DNA of 64,000 nt from JAGQRJ01 sp041402045 (GCA_041402045.1 JAWKSZ010000010.1:1-64000), one strand, 5' to 3'. Positions 25,130-35,348 are shown, counted from the first letter of the stretch. Notes: generated from the letters alone by a model not told the origin. Program-made: numbers and translations.

Positions 25130-28100
25130 GTGAGACGTCACGTCGGTCCGTATGCACTGGAGGCCGAGCTCGGCCGGGGCGGCATGGGGGTCGTCTACCG
25201 CGCGCGGGACACCCGCGACGGGCGAGCCGTGGCCGTCAAGCTCGTGGGCGAGCTGACCCGCGACCTGGAGCTGCTCGAGCGCTTCCGCCGCGAAGCCGAA
25301 GCGCTCCTGGGCCTGCGTCACCCCAACCTGGTCCAGGCCCTGGACTGGAGCCCGGGACCTCCGGCCCCCTACGCGGTGTTCGAGCTCGTCGAGGGCGAGA
25401 CCCTCGCGGCGCGGGTCGCCCGGGAGGGCCCCCTGCCCTGGCCGACCGCGGTCCGGATCGCGAGCGAGGTCGCCGCCGGGCTCTCGGCGGCCCACGCGCG
25501 CGGGCTCTGGCACCGCGACCTCAAGCCCGAGAACGTGCTCCTCGGCCCAGAGGGCGCCAAGGTCGCCGACTTCGGCCTGGTCAAGGACGTCACCCGCGAG
25601 AGCCTCACCCAGAGCGGGCTGGCCCTCGGCACCCCCAGCTACATGGCGCCGGAGCAGGTCCAGGGCGATCGCGCCCGCCACGGTCCGGCCACCGACGTCT
25701 ACGGGGTGAGCGCGACCCTCCTGTTCGCGCTCACGGGCCGGCCCCCGTTCTCGGCCCCGACGTCGGCCGCGGTGTTCGAGGCCGTGCTCCACACCGCCCC
25801 CCCCGCCCCCAGCGCCGGCGCGCGTGGGCTGCCCCCCTGGGTGGACGAGGTCGTCCTGCGCGGGTTGGAGAAGGACCCCAGCCGGCGCTACCCCACGGTC
25901 CTCGCCCTGCGCGCGGCCCTGCTCGCCGGGCTCGCGCGAGGGGAGCGCTCGAGCCGGGTGGGGCGCCCGCTCGGGACCACCCTGGTCGTCGTCGCCGCGT
26001 TGGCGGCGGGCGGTGCGGCGCTCGCGTTGGCGCTGCGGCCGGGCGCCTCGCAGCCGGCGCCCGGAGCCTTGTCCCTGCTGCACGTGCTCCCCGTCCAGGT
26101 GCGTGACGAGCTGCAGCCCCTGGTCGACGCCGGCGACCACCGCGCCGCCGCGAGCGCGCTCCGAGCGCGGCTGGCCCAGGAGGACGTCCCGTGGCGCAGC
26201 GCCGGGGCCGCACTGGCCGCGCGATTCGAGGCAGAGGCCGCGATCGGCGCGCACCCCGAGCTCGCACGGGAGGCCGAGGAGCTCGAGGCCGCCGCGGGTC
26301 ACCTCGAGCGCGCGCAGGACACCGCCGCCTTCCTGGCGCGGGTCGAGGAGCTGCGCGCGGCGGGAGGCGCCGAGCTCGCACCAGCCCACCGCAGCGCGTG
26401 GAGCGAGCGCTGCGACCTGCTGCTGATCGACGCCCTGGCCAACCTCTCCTCGAGCGCCGCGCACTACGCCGCGTGCGGCGGCCCCGACTGCTGCGCGGCG
26501 CTGCTGCGCAAGGAGGAGCCGCTGGCCGGCGACGCCGCGCGACACCTGGCGGACCTGATCGCGGCCCAGCGCGAGCCGGTGTTCGACCCCGCGCTCTACC
26601 CCCGCGTGATCGAGCTGGCCGATCCCGCGGAGGGGGCGCTCCCCCCGCGCTTGCTCGCGCACACGTGGGTCGTGCTGGCCCAGCTCGGGCTCGAGCAGCA
26701 GCCCCCGGCGCGCGAGGCTGCCTGGGCTCGGCTCGCCAAGATCGCAGCGCTGCCCGTCCCACCCAAGAACGACCACCTCCGCGCCGCGAGGCTGGCGTAT
26801 CGCGCAGAGCGCTGGGACCTGATCTTGACCCTGTTCCCGCGTCCGCTCCCGCCGCGGAGCTATGGCCGCTCCGCGACGACCTACCGCCAGCGCGCGCTGC
26901 TCGAGCTCGGTCGCCCTCGCGCGGCGCTGGCCGAGCTGCGTCGCCTGCAGTGGGTCGACCCCTCCCTCGCGGTGCGGGACTCGGAGGCGCTGCTGCTCGC
27001 CCGCGACGGCGCTCAGCAGGCAGCCTACGACCTGCTGACGACGACCCGCGCGCACACCGCGCCGGATCGAGCGACCCTCGCCGGCCGACGCGAGGCCGAG
27101 CGGGCGCGCCTCACGCGGCCTGCGCTGTCCTACGACGTCTACGCGCGCTGGTGCGAGGCCCGCGGCTACGCCCGCGACCTCGAGGGCGAGCTGCAGCGTG
27201 CCCCCGACGCCCCGGCGCCCCACGCCCCAGGGCGAGCCCGACTGGACGCGCAGCCGCGAACGCTGGCCGCCTTGCGCGAGGAGTGCGCGGAGCTCGCGGC
27301 GGGAGACGCCCTCGCCCGGCGCGTGGTCTCGGACGCGGACGTCGCCCGGCGCTACCGCGTCTCCTTCGAGACGATCGAGGACTGGCTCCTGAGCGTCACC
27401 CCCTCGGTGCGCCGCGCCCGAGGCGCCGACCTGGAGCTGACCCGCACGACGTACGTGTCCTTGCTCAACGCGGTGACCTGCGAGCCCCCGTTCCCCTCCC
27501 AGCTCCCGCCCGAGCTGCGGGACGGCTTCGCCCAGCGCTTCTACCGCCTGGGGTTCGCCGTGCTGGAGCAGCTCTCCCAGGAGCCCGAGCTGTTCGAGGA
27601 TCGTGAGATCGCGGGGCGCCGGCTGGCCTCGTGGCTGCTGCGCCCCGAGGCGCCGGCCTACGAGCCCGAGCTCCTGCTCGAGCTCGCGAGCTGGGCCCGA
27701 GGCGCGCGGCCTGCCTGGCTGCCGCCTGAGACGTTCGCGACCCTGGACGCGCGCCTCCGCGCCGGGCAAGCGGCCCTCCCCACCTGGGCGCGCGCCGACG
27801 CGTGGCTGGAGCTCGCGCGCCTCGACCGTCGTCGAGGCCAGGACCCGCTCCCGTCCTTGCGCGCGCTCGCGGAGAGCGACGTCGGCCTCGCTGCGGCGTT
27901 CGTCGCCGGCTCGCGGCTGGCGGAGGAGCTGGGCGGAGCCGAGCTCGCGCTCGCGCTCTCGGCGCGCGCGCGGCACGGCCTCGACCTGGAGGACCCTGCC
28001 CAGCGCGACGCCTCCTATCGGCGCCTGGCCGCGCTGTTCTCCGCTGCGGGGCTCGCGAGCGAGGTCGCCCCGGCGCTCGAGGCCTGCGCGCGGGCGGATC

Positions 28101-28282
28101 CGCGAGAGGCGACCTGGACCTTGTGGGTCGAGCGGCTCCTGGAGGAAGCGGACTTCCAGGCCGCCGAAGACGCGCTGCGCAGGCTGCTGAGCGCCCCCGA
28201 GCTGACTCGGGGTCCGCTCCGCGAGCGGCTGGAGGCGCTCGGCGCCCGCGCGCGCGCGGGACGCGCCGCCGCCGGCCGCTGA
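25130..28282 (+). CDS. PknB-type serine/threonine protein kinase with large helical extracellular domain
   Basis: Residues 8-270 are a complete Hanks-type kinase: glycine loop LGRGGMGVV (14-22), Lys37, HRDLKPEN (128-135), DFG (147-149), APEQ (173-176). One transmembrane helix (about 283-302) follows, and then some 750 residues, Ala/Leu/Arg-rich and mainly helical, with many possible TPR-like helix pairs but no certain domain. The topology suggests a kinase inside and a sensory or scaffold domain outside. GTG 25130 is chosen because the kinase starts eight residues later. It follows kynU after 44 bases and may be read through from that operon. Length 1050 aa. Confidence 0.88.
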   Translation: MRRHVGPYALEAELGRGGMGVVYRARDTRDGRAVAVKLVGELTRDLELLERFRREAEALLGLRHPNLVQALDWSPGPPAPYAVFELVEGETLAARVAREGPLPWPTAVRIASEVAAGLSAAHARGLWHRDLKPENVLLGPEGAKVADFGLVKDVTRESLTQSGLALGTPSYMAPEQVQGDRARHGPATDVYGVSATLLFALTGRPPFSAPTSAAVFEAVLHTAPPAPSAGARGLPPWVDEVVLRGLEKDPSRRYPTVLALRAALLAGLARGERSSRVGRPLGTTLVVVAALAAGGAALALALRPGASQPAPGALSLLHVLPVQVRDELQPLVDAGDHRAAASALRARLAQEDVPWRSAGAALAARFEAEAAIGAHPELAREAEELEAAAGHLERAQDTAAFLARVEELRAAGGAELAPAHRSAWSERCDLLLIDALANLSSSAAHYAACGGPDCCAALLRKEEPLAGDAARHLADLIAAQREPVFDPALYPRVIELADPAEGALPPRLLAHTWVVLAQLGLEQQPPAREAAWARLAKIAALPVPPKNDHLRAARLAYRAERWDLILTLFPRPLPPRSYGRSATTYRQRALLELGRPRAALAELRRLQWVDPSLAVRDSEALLLARDGAQQAAYDLLTTTRAHTAPDRATLAGRREAERARLTRPALSYDVYARWCEARGYARDLEGELQRAPDAPAPHAPGRARLDAQPRTLAALREECAELAAGDALARRVVSDADVARRYRVSFETIEDWLLSVTPSVRRARGADLELTRTTYVSLLNAVTCEPPFPSQLPPELRDGFAQRFYRLGFAVLEQLSQEPELFEDREIAGRRLASWLLRPEAPAYEPELLLELASWARGARPAWLPPETFATLDARLRAGQAALPTWARADAWLELARLDRRRGQDPLPSLRALAESDVGLAAAFVAGSRLAEELGGAELALALSARARHGLDLEDPAQRDASYRRLAALFSAAGLASEVAPALEACARADPREATWTLWVERLLEEADFQAAEDALRRLLSAPELTRGPLRERLEALGARARAGRAAAGR

Positions 28283-28327
28283 GCGATAGGCCGTGCGCGC
28301 GCCGCCCTGCCGAGGCACACTCCCTGG

Positions 28328-30502
28328 GTGACGCTGCAGGTGAGTGGCAAGCTGGGTCCCTACGTCCTCAAGCGGGAGCTGGGCCGCGGCGGCATGGGGG
28401 TCGTCTACCTCGCCGAGGATCCGCGGGGCGGGCTCGCGGCGGTCAAGACCCTGCTCGACCCCGACGCGCCGGCGGAGCTGCTGGAGCGCTTCCGCCGCGA
28501 GGGGACGACCCTGGCGACGGTCCAGCACCCTCACGTGGTCCGGGTCCTGGGCTCGAGCTTCGAGCCGCCGCACCCCTGGATCGCCTTCGAGTTCGTCCCC
28601 GGCGGTGACCTGGAGCAGCGGGTCGAGCGCGCGGGGCCGCTCCCCTGGCGAGAGGCGGTCGAGCGCACCGTCGAGCTGACCCGCGGCCTCGAGGCGATCC
28701 ACGCCCGCGGCGCGCTGCACCGCGACGTGAAGCCGCGCAACGTGCTCCTGGGGGAGCACGGCGCGAAGCTCTCCGACTTCGGCCTGCTGAAGGTCGTCGA
28801 TCAGCGCTCGTTGACCCAGGCCGGCACCCCGGTGGGGTCCCCGAGCTACATGGCGCCGGAGCAGACCGGCGCGCGGCGGGGCCCGTGGACCCCGGCCACC
28901 GACGTCTACGGCCTCGGCGCCACGCTCTACTTCATGCTGACCGGGACCCCTCCCTACCGCGGGCCCTCGGCCGTGGCGACCCTGATCGAGGTGCTCGAGC
29001 GCGCGGTGCCCTCGCCTCGCGCACAGGCGCCGAGCGTCCCGGGGTGGCTCGACGCCCTCTGTCGCCAGGCGCTGGCCAAGGATCCGACCGAGCGCCCGCC
29101 GACCCCCGCGGCGTTTCGCGAGCTGCTGCTCGCGACGGCGGTCACGGCCCCCTCCGAGGACGCCCGCTCCAGGCGGAGCCTGAAGGTCGTGGCGGGGGCG
29201 AGCCTGCTCCTGGCCCTGGCGGCCCTGAGCGCCCTGGGGCTCTCCCTCCACGGACGCAAGCCGCAGGGCACGGCGACCGCCCCCCCCGCTGAGCAGGAGC
29301 CGGAGCCGCTCGTGCCTCCTCCAGCCGTGCCCCCTCCCGCCCCGGCCGAGCGCTGGGACGCGCCGTGGGCGCGGAGCGTGATCCCCGAGCAACTTCGCCT
29401 GCGCGTGCGGTCGCTGGAGCAGCGCGCGGCGTACACGGAGGCGGCGGAGCTCCTGGAGCGCGAGGGCGCGGGAGCGTGGGAGGGAGCCGCCAAGGCGCTC
29501 GCTCGCCGCCTGCACGCGCGGGCGCGGGTGTCCGAGGCGCCGAGTGCGTCGGCTGCGGTGCAGGCCCTGGAGGACACGCTCAGCGCACCCGACTTCGAGC
29601 CGAGCCTGCTCGCTCCCCGTCTGGAGGCGCTGGCGGCCGCCTCGGCGGACCTGGCCCCCCTCGAAGGCCAGGTCCTGTTCGCGCTGGGGGTCGACCGGGT
29701 GCTGGTGTTCCTCGAGCGCGTCCGAGACGGCGCGCGGGCAGAGGAGCAAACGGCGGTGCTGAGGGCGCTGCTCGACCACGCTCCCGAGCTCGACCCTCGG
29801 TCCACCTGGCGCCTCGTGGCCGAGGTCTGCGGCGACCCCCTCGCCTTCGATCGGGCGCTCCTGGTCCCGTTGACGGAGGTCGCGGAGGGGCGGCCTCCGA
29901 CCCCCGTGGCCTCGGATCGCCAGCGCAACGAGGCGCGCCTGGCCTCGCTCTACCTGCGCTCCCTCCCTCCCAACCGCCCCGCTGCGCAGCGCTTGCTCGC
30001 CCCCTACGCCCGCGGCGCGGTCCTCCCCGACGGGGTCAGCGCGCGCCTGGCCCTCGGCGTCGCGGCCCTGGAGGCCGGCGACCCCTCCCTGGCCCTCGCG
30101 GCGGTGCGCGGGATTCGCGACACCGACGACGCGCTCGGCGGCTACGTCCTGCAGCAGATCGAGGCGGCGGAGGTGGAGGCGCAGGCCCACGCCGCCCTGG
30201 GGACCCTGGCCGAGTACAGCAGCGCCGCCGAGGACTCCTGGAGCGGCCTGACCGCCAAGGCCCTGGCGCGGGTGCACGCCGGGGAGTGGGAGCTCGCGAC
30301 CGAGCTCCTGACCCAGGCGATCGCGGCGTCCAAGGTCAGCAGGCTCCGCGACGCGCTAGAGGACTCCCTCGCTCCCGAGGCTCCCATGACCCTGGCCGAA
30401 ATGTCCCGAGCAGCAGCGATCAGCGCGGGGCTCAACCGCCTCCTGACCGCGACGCGCGCCCGAGACCTCGCCCCGGTGTGCGCGACGCCGACCTGGCGCT
30501 AG
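28328..30502 (+). CDS. PknB-type serine/threonine protein kinase (724 aa), paralog of upstream kinase
   Basis: This kinase resembles its upstream neighbour in order and sequence: LGRGGMGVV (18-26), Lys40, HRDVKPRN (131-138), DFG (150-152), APEQ (176-179). A transmembrane helix lies near residues 280-297, then a Pro-rich spacer and about 370 residues of helical repeats. The two genes are 45 bases apart and probably arose by tandem duplication. GTG 28328 is chosen from the conserved N-terminus. The stop lies within a CTAG shared with the convergent Nudix-MBL gene. Confidence 0.88.
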   Translation: MTLQVSGKLGPYVLKRELGRGGMGVVYLAEDPRGGLAAVKTLLDPDAPAELLERFRREGTTLATVQHPHVVRVLGSSFEPPHPWIAFEFVPGGDLEQRVERAGPLPWREAVERTVELTRGLEAIHARGALHRDVKPRNVLLGEHGAKLSDFGLLKVVDQRSLTQAGTPVGSPSYMAPEQTGARRGPWTPATDVYGLGATLYFMLTGTPPYRGPSAVATLIEVLERAVPSPRAQAPSVPGWLDALCRQALAKDPTERPPTPAAFRELLLATAVTAPSEDARSRRSLKVVAGASLLLALAALSALGLSLHGRKPQGTATAPPAEQEPEPLVPPPAVPPPAPAERWDAPWARSVIPEQLRLRVRSLEQRAAYTEAAELLEREGAGAWEGAAKALARRLHARARVSEAPSASAAVQALEDTLSAPDFEPSLLAPRLEALAAASADLAPLEGQVLFALGVDRVLVFLERVRDGARAEEQTAVLRALLDHAPELDPRSTWRLVAEVCGDPLAFDRALLVPLTEVAEGRPPTPVASDRQRNEARLASLYLRSLPPNRPAAQRLLAPYARGAVLPDGVSARLALGVAALEAGDPSLALAAVRGIRDTDDALGGYVLQQIEAAEVEAQAHAALGTLAEYSSAAEDSWSGLTAKALARVHAGEWELATELLTQAIAASKVSRLRDALEDSLAPEAPMTLAEMSRAAAISAGLNRLLTATRARDLAPVCATPTWR

Positions 30503-31977
30503 CGCACGAGCGCCCAGCGGTCGGCGTGGGCGGCGCGGCCCTCGGTCTCGAGCTTGAGCAGGATCGCGTGCAGGGAGCGCTCGGCGAGGGGGAAGACCTG
30601 CGGGGGCACGTCGTCGTAGACCCGGGGCACGAGCTCGGTGAGGGTCGCGGGGCCCGAGGCCAGGGCCGCCACGACCCGCTCCTCGCGCATGGCCCGGTGG
30701 GCGACGTAGCGGTCGACCACCCCCGCCGGGTCCCCCAGCGGGAGCCCGTGGGCCGGGAGCAGCAGGCTCCCGTCGAGGGCGCGCATGCGCGCCAGGGAGG
30801 CGAGGTAGGTGATCATGCAGCCCTCGGGGGGCGCGACCAGGATCGTGCCGATCCCGGCCACCATGTCCCCGGTGACCACCACCCCCGTCACCTCCTCGTG
30901 GAACACCAGGTGCCCGTCGGCGTGGCCCTCGGTGAGGTGCGCCCGCAGCCGCCTGGGCCGGGCGCCGGGGAGGTCGGCGGGGAGCTCGATCAGCTCGCCG
31001 TCCGCGAGGTCCCGGGTCACCCGCACGTGGGGAAGGTGCGCGCGGGTGCGGGGGTGCGCCGCCACCGGGACCCCCAGGCGCTCGGCGAGGTGGTTCACCC
31101 CGCCCACGTGGTCCGGGTGGTGGTGGGTGAGCAGGATCTCGCGCACCCGCTGTCCGCCCGCGGCCAGGCGCTCGAGGTAGGCGTCCAGCCGCGCCTGCTC
31201 CTCGGGGTAGGGCGAGGCGGGGTCGATCACGACCAGCTCGCTGCCCGCGCCGAACACGTAGCAGTTGGTGTGCGTGGCCGGGGGCAGCGTGGGCGTGCGC
31301 AGCGGCATGACGTGCACGCCGGGGTGCACGTCGACGTCCTCCTCGTAGCCCTCCCCCGCGGGGCAGCGCGCCTCGATCGCCGCCGCGGCGCGCGCGCTCC
31401 AGGCGGCGTCTCCCGGACGCAGCGGCTCGAGCTCGAGCAGGGCCTCGACGGTCTTGCGGGTGGGCGGCACGAGGCGCACCGCGTCGCGCTGCCAGCGCTC
31501 GAGGAGCTCTGCCGGCGTGACCCACTCCGCGCCGCAGAGCTCGCCCGGGAGCACGCTGAGCGCCGTCGGCTGGGGCAGGACCACGAGCATGAACCGGGCG
31601 TCGAGCTGAGCCCCCCCCGAGGGCGGCGTGACCCAGCGCCCGCAGGGGACGAACCAGGACGGCTCCAGGCGCAGCCCCAGCTCGTCCAGCACCTCGGCGA
31701 AGGGCTTCCCCGCGAGGACCCGCGCCTGGTGCGCGCGGCGCGTGGCCAGGGGCACGGCGTCCCCGCCCGGGGCCAGGAGGACCCCGACCTCCTCGAAGGC
31801 CTCGCGCGCGCAGGTCTCGGCCAGGGTCTCGCCTGGCTCCTGCTGTCCGCCGGGGAAGGCGGTGAAGCCGCCCAGGAAGCTCAGGCTCGGGCTGCGCTCG
31901 ACCGCCGCCAGGACCGCGCCGCGCTCGGGGTCGAGGGCGAGCAGGACCACGGTCGCTGCGGGGACGGCTGGGCTCAT
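30499..31977 (-). CDS. Nudix hydrolase fused to MBL-fold hydrolase (LACTB2-like)
   Basis: Residues 1 to about 215 form a Nudix domain with a complete Nudix box (GGQQEPGETLAE, then REAFEEVGV). Residues from about 240 form an MBL hydrolase with LLTHHHPDHVGG, HLTEGHADGH and VVTGDMVAG, close to the human LACTB2/bacterial RNase-like beta-lactamase group. The C-terminus has the winged-helix-like tail of that group (LHAILLKLETEGRAAHADRWALVR). One protein would thus hydrolyse a nucleoside diphosphate-linked substrate and a second ester, thioester or RNA. Length 492 aa. Confidence 0.87.
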   Translation of the reverse strand: MSPAVPAATVVLLALDPERGAVLAAVERSPSLSFLGGFTAFPGGQQEPGETLAETCAREAFEEVGVLLAPGGDAVPLATRRAHQARVLAGKPFAEVLDELGLRLEPSWFVPCGRWVTPPSGGAQLDARFMLVVLPQPTALSVLPGELCGAEWVTPAELLERWQRDAVRLVPPTRKTVEALLELEPLRPGDAAWSARAAAAIEARCPAGEGYEEDVDVHPGVHVMPLRTPTLPPATHTNCYVFGAGSELVVIDPASPYPEEQARLDAYLERLAAGGQRVREILLTHHHPDHVGGVNHLAERLGVPVAAHPRTRAHLPHVRVTRDLADGELIELPADLPGARPRRLRAHLTEGHADGHLVFHEEVTGVVVTGDMVAGIGTILVAPPEGCMITYLASLARMRALDGSLLLPAHGLPLGDPAGVVDRYVAHRAMREERVVAALASGPATLTELVPRVYDDVPPQVFPLAERSLHAILLKLETEGRAAHADRWALVR

Positions 31978-32069
31978 GGGACCTCGGCGCGCCGCGTGGT
32001 TTGCTCCGCCGTCGCGCCTGGGCGAGGATACCCGCTGCGGAACGGACCGCGAAACGCGAGGAGGCGAGC

Positions 32070-34231
32070 ATGCGACGAGGCGCGCGGGTCTCCGGCGGCC
32101 TCGTGCTCCTCGGCGCCCTCGCGGCGTGCACCGCCACCCCCGACCCCACAGAGGCCCCCGTGGACGACTCCCGACCCGTGAACCGCCTGGCTCAGGAGCA
32201 GAGCCCCTACCTCTTGCAGCACGCGCACAACCCCGTGGACTGGTATCCCTGGGGCGAGGAGGCCTTCGCCAAGGCCCAGCGCGAGCACAAGCCGGTGCTG
32301 CTCTCGATCGGCTACGCGACCTGCCACTGGTGCCACGTCATGGAGCGCGAGAGCTTCGAGAACGACACCGTCGCCGCCTACCTCAACGCGCACTTCGTCG
32401 CGATCAAGGTCGACCGCGAGGAGCGCCCCGACGTCGACGAGCTCTACATGTCGGTGGTCCAGGCGTTGACCGGCTCCGGCGGCTGGCCGCTGAACGTGTT
32501 CCTCACCCCGGACAAGCAGCCGTTCTTCGGCGGCACCTACTTCCCCTACCCGCACCGGCTCCCGCGCCGCGGCAACTTCCTGGACCTGCTGCAGGCGCTG
32601 CACCAGGCCTGGAGCGAGGACCCCCAGGCGGTGATCCAGGACGCCGCGCGGATCACCGAGCACGTGCGCGGCCTGGGCAGCGGCGCCCCGGCCCAGCTCG
32701 AGCCGGCGCGGCTGCGGGCCGGGTTCGAGCAGCTCCAGCAGCGCTTCGACAGCGAGCACGCCGGGTTCGGCTCGACCACGAAGTTCCCCACCCCGCACAC
32801 GGTGGGCTTCCTCCTGCGCTACCACCGGCGCAGCGGGGAGGCCGCGGCCCTGGACATGGCGACCCGGACCCTCGACGCCATGCTCTCGGGCGGCCTGCGC
32901 GACCACCTGGGCGGAGGCTTCCACCGCTACACCGTCGACCCCGCCTGGGAGATCCCGCACTTCGAGAAGATGCTCTACGACCAGGCGGGCCTGCTGCGGG
33001 CGTTCGTCGAGGGCTACCAGGTCACCGGCGCCGCGCGCTACGCCGAGGTCGCGCGGGAGACCGCGGAGTTCGTGCTGCGCGACATGCGCGACCCGCAGGG
33101 CGGGTTCACCTCGGCCTGGGACGCGGACAGCGAAGGGGTCGAGGGCAAGTTCTACGTGTGGACCCAAGGTGAGCTGCGCGAGATCCTGGGCGAGGAGTTC
33201 TTGCTCTTCGCCGCGCGCTACGCGGTGAGCGAGGAGGGCAACTTCCCCGAGTTCCCCGGCAAGAACCACCTCCAGCTCAACCAGCCCCTGGAGGCGATCG
33301 CCGAGACCGCCGGGGTCAGCGTGGCGGAGGTGCAGGAGCGCCTCGCCGCGTGCCGCGCGCGGCTGCTGGCGGTGCGCGAGCAGCGGATCCCCCCGCTCCA
33401 CGACGACAAGGTGCTCAGCGACTGGAACGGGCACATGCTCGGGGCCCTGGCCTACGCGGGCCGCGTGCTCGACGAGCCGCGCTACGTCGAGGCCGCCCGC
33501 GAGGCCGCGGAGTTCGTGCTCACGGTCCTGCGCCCCTCGGGCGAGCTCCTGCACCGCTACCGCGAGGGCCAGGCGGGGATCCCGGCCCTGCTCGACGACT
33601 ACGCCTACCTGGCGTGGGGCCTGCTCGAGCTCTACGCCGCGACCTTCGAGGTGCGCTACCTGCGCGAGGCGCGCGGGCTGCTCGAGACCCTGGAGCAGCG
33701 CTTCGGCGACCCCGAGCACGGCGGCTACTTCGCCTCCCCCGCCGAGACCGAGCTGATCCACCGCAGCAAGCCGAACTACGACGGCGCCATGCCCTCGGGC
33801 AACGCCGCCGCCGCCACGGCGCTGATCCAGCTCGGGCTCCTGCTCCAGGACGCGGAGCTCGGCGCCCGCGGCGCGCGCGCTCGAGAGCCTGAACGAGACC
33901 CCCGACCCGCGCCCCAGGCTTCGGCGCGGCCCAGGCGCTGCAGGCCCTGGACCTGCACCTCGGCCCCGCGCGCGAGGTGGTGCTGGCGGGCGAGCTCGCC
34001 GCCCCCGCCGCTCAGGCCATGCTCCGCGAGCTCCGCGGCGCCTTCCTCCCGCGCACGGTGGTCCTGCACCGCCCGCCGGGGGACGCCCCCGAGATCGCGG
34101 CCCTCGTGCCCTTCGTCGCCGCGCAGACCCCCGTGGAGGGCGCTCCGGCGGCCTACGTGTGCCGGGACTACACCTGCCAGGCCCCGGTCCAGAGCGCCGA
34201 CGCGCTGCGGGCGCAGCTCGCCGGCGAGTAG
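32070..34231 (+). CDS. YyaL/SSP411-family thioredoxin-like lipoprotein (DUF255), frameshifted near 33870-33920
   Basis: A lipoprotein signal (GALAAC, Cys20) precedes the DUF255 thioredoxin-like domain: NRLAQEQSPYLLQHAHNPVDWYPW and the redox-type motif ATCHWCHVM (CHWC 85-88). A large glycosidase-like alpha/alpha barrel follows (MLYDQAG, TSAWDADSEG, LHDDKVLSDWNG). Near 33870 and 33915 the frame moves twice in the same sense, giving ALESLNETPDPRP and then GFGAAQALQALDLH, and the true end is 34231 (residues CRDYTCQAPV conserved). The family is widespread but its activity is unsettled. ATG 32070 has GAGGAGGCGAGC before it. Confidence 0.85.
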
Positions 34232-34246
34232 GCGTGAACCAAGCGC

Positions 34247-34277
34247 AGCAGCCAGCCGCGGGTCGCGGCTGGCTGCT
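34247..34277. terminator. Bidirectional terminator hairpin between convergent genes
   Basis: A perfect 14-bp stem (AGCAGCCAGCCGCG with its complement) closes a three-base GGT loop, between the ends of the YyaL gene at 34231 and the convergent DUF6263-like gene at 34305. There is no long T-run, but the position and stem strength fit a shared terminator. Confidence 0.7.
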
Positions 34278-34304
34278 TCGTAAGGGTCCGAGAGAGCGGG
34301 CGGG

Positions 34305-35348
34305 CTAGAAGCGCCGGCGGTCGTCCTCGGCGATCTCGCTGATCTTGACGGTCAGCTTGGAGTCCTGGGTGATCTGCATGTCGTCCTGAACCTGAGCGCC
34401 CTGCATTTGCATCATTTGCTTGAGCTCCTCGGGGAGCGGGCCCTCCTGCTTCAGGCGGCGCACGGAGGTCGAGCGGATCACGCGGCCGAGCGCCTTGTCG
34501 AAGGTCGCCTCACCGCGCACCTCGGTGTCGGTCAGCTGCAGGTTCTGCAGGAGCTTCGCCTGCATGGCCGCCATGGGGTTGTCGCTCACGGGCACCTCCA
34601 CCCGCTTGAAGTCGACCTCCTCGGCGCTGAAGGTGATCGAGGTGCCGTCCTCGCCCTCGCTGGCTTGGCACTCGGTGGTGAACTTGATGCTGCCGACCGT
34701 CGCGATCTCCTCCTCGCGGTGCAGGGAGTAGGTCGCGGCCGCGACCCCGTCCTGGGGCAGGACGTGGGAGTGCACGGCGAGGGTCGTGCGCAGGGTGCCG
34801 TCCTGGAACAGGGCCAGCGCGATCCCGGCGAGCATGGAGGGGTCGACCATGCCGAAGCCGCCGCCCTGGTCCTGCTTCTCCGACGCCGCAGCCTGGGTGA
34901 CCTCCTCGACCAGCGCGTCGCCGCCGCTGACCTCGGTCACCTCGCCGTCCTTGCGCATGGTGTAGTTGAACTGCTTGCCGACGAGGTGCCGCACCATGCG
35001 CAGCGGGTTCTGCGCGTCGTCCTCGGCGGAGTCGTAGGAGAGCTCGCCCAGCATGGGCACGGTGGCGACCAGCTTCACGGGGCCCACGGTCGCGTCGACC
35101 TTGGCCTTGCCGTCGGCGACCTCGGTCACCTTGTGGTCGAGCTGGTAGGTCACGTCGAAGCTCTGGGTCTGGCTGCCCATGGGCATGCCGGGGAGCTCGA
35201 TCACGATCTCGATCCCGACCTCGACCTTGGTGCTGAACTGGTCGCCCGCGGACAGGGACCAGGCCATGCCGGCGGTTTGGGTCTCCTGGGCGGTCAACGC
35301 GCCAGCGGCGACGAACACGGCCAACGCCGTTGTGGCAACACTCTTCAC
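34305..35348 (-). CDS. Secreted DUF6263-like protein
   Basis: This 347-residue protein has a signal peptide (MKSVATTALAVFVAAGALTAQ) and an extended beta-rich body. Features such as YQLDHKVTEVADGKAKVDATV, MVRHLVGKQFNYTMRKDGEVTEVSG and a late EVRGEATFDKALGRVIRSTSVRR follow the DUF6263 pattern of exported proteins seen in Planctomycetota and Bacteroidota. No catalytic residues are apparent. It stands alone on the minus strand with a convergent neighbour and a divergent aspartokinase gene about 200 bases away. Confidence 0.65.
   Translation of the reverse strand: MKSVATTALAVFVAAGALTAQETQTAGMAWSLSAGDQFSTKVEVGIEIVIELPGMPMGSQTQSFDVTYQLDHKVTEVADGKAKVDATVGPVKLVATVPMLGELSYDSAEDDAQNPLRMVRHLVGKQFNYTMRKDGEVTEVSGGDALVEEVTQAAASEKQDQGGGFGMVDPSMLAGIALALFQDGTLRTTLAVHSHVLPQDGVAAATYSLHREEEIATVGSIKFTTECQASEGEDGTSITFSAEEVDFKRVEVPVSDNPMAAMQAKLLQNLQLTDTEVRGEATFDKALGRVIRSTSVRRLKQEGPLPEELKQMMQMQGAQVQDDMQITQDSKLTVKISEIAEDDRRRF

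Noticed and set aside
25082..30277. 1731-aa minus-strand ORF opposite the two kinases
   Set aside because: It is an antisense shadow without any domain motif, while the plus strand has full kinase signatures.
32070..34231. Thioredoxin-dependent toxin or defence system around the YyaL gene
   Set aside because: DUF255 proteins are widespread housekeeping-type genes; no defence neighbours occur.
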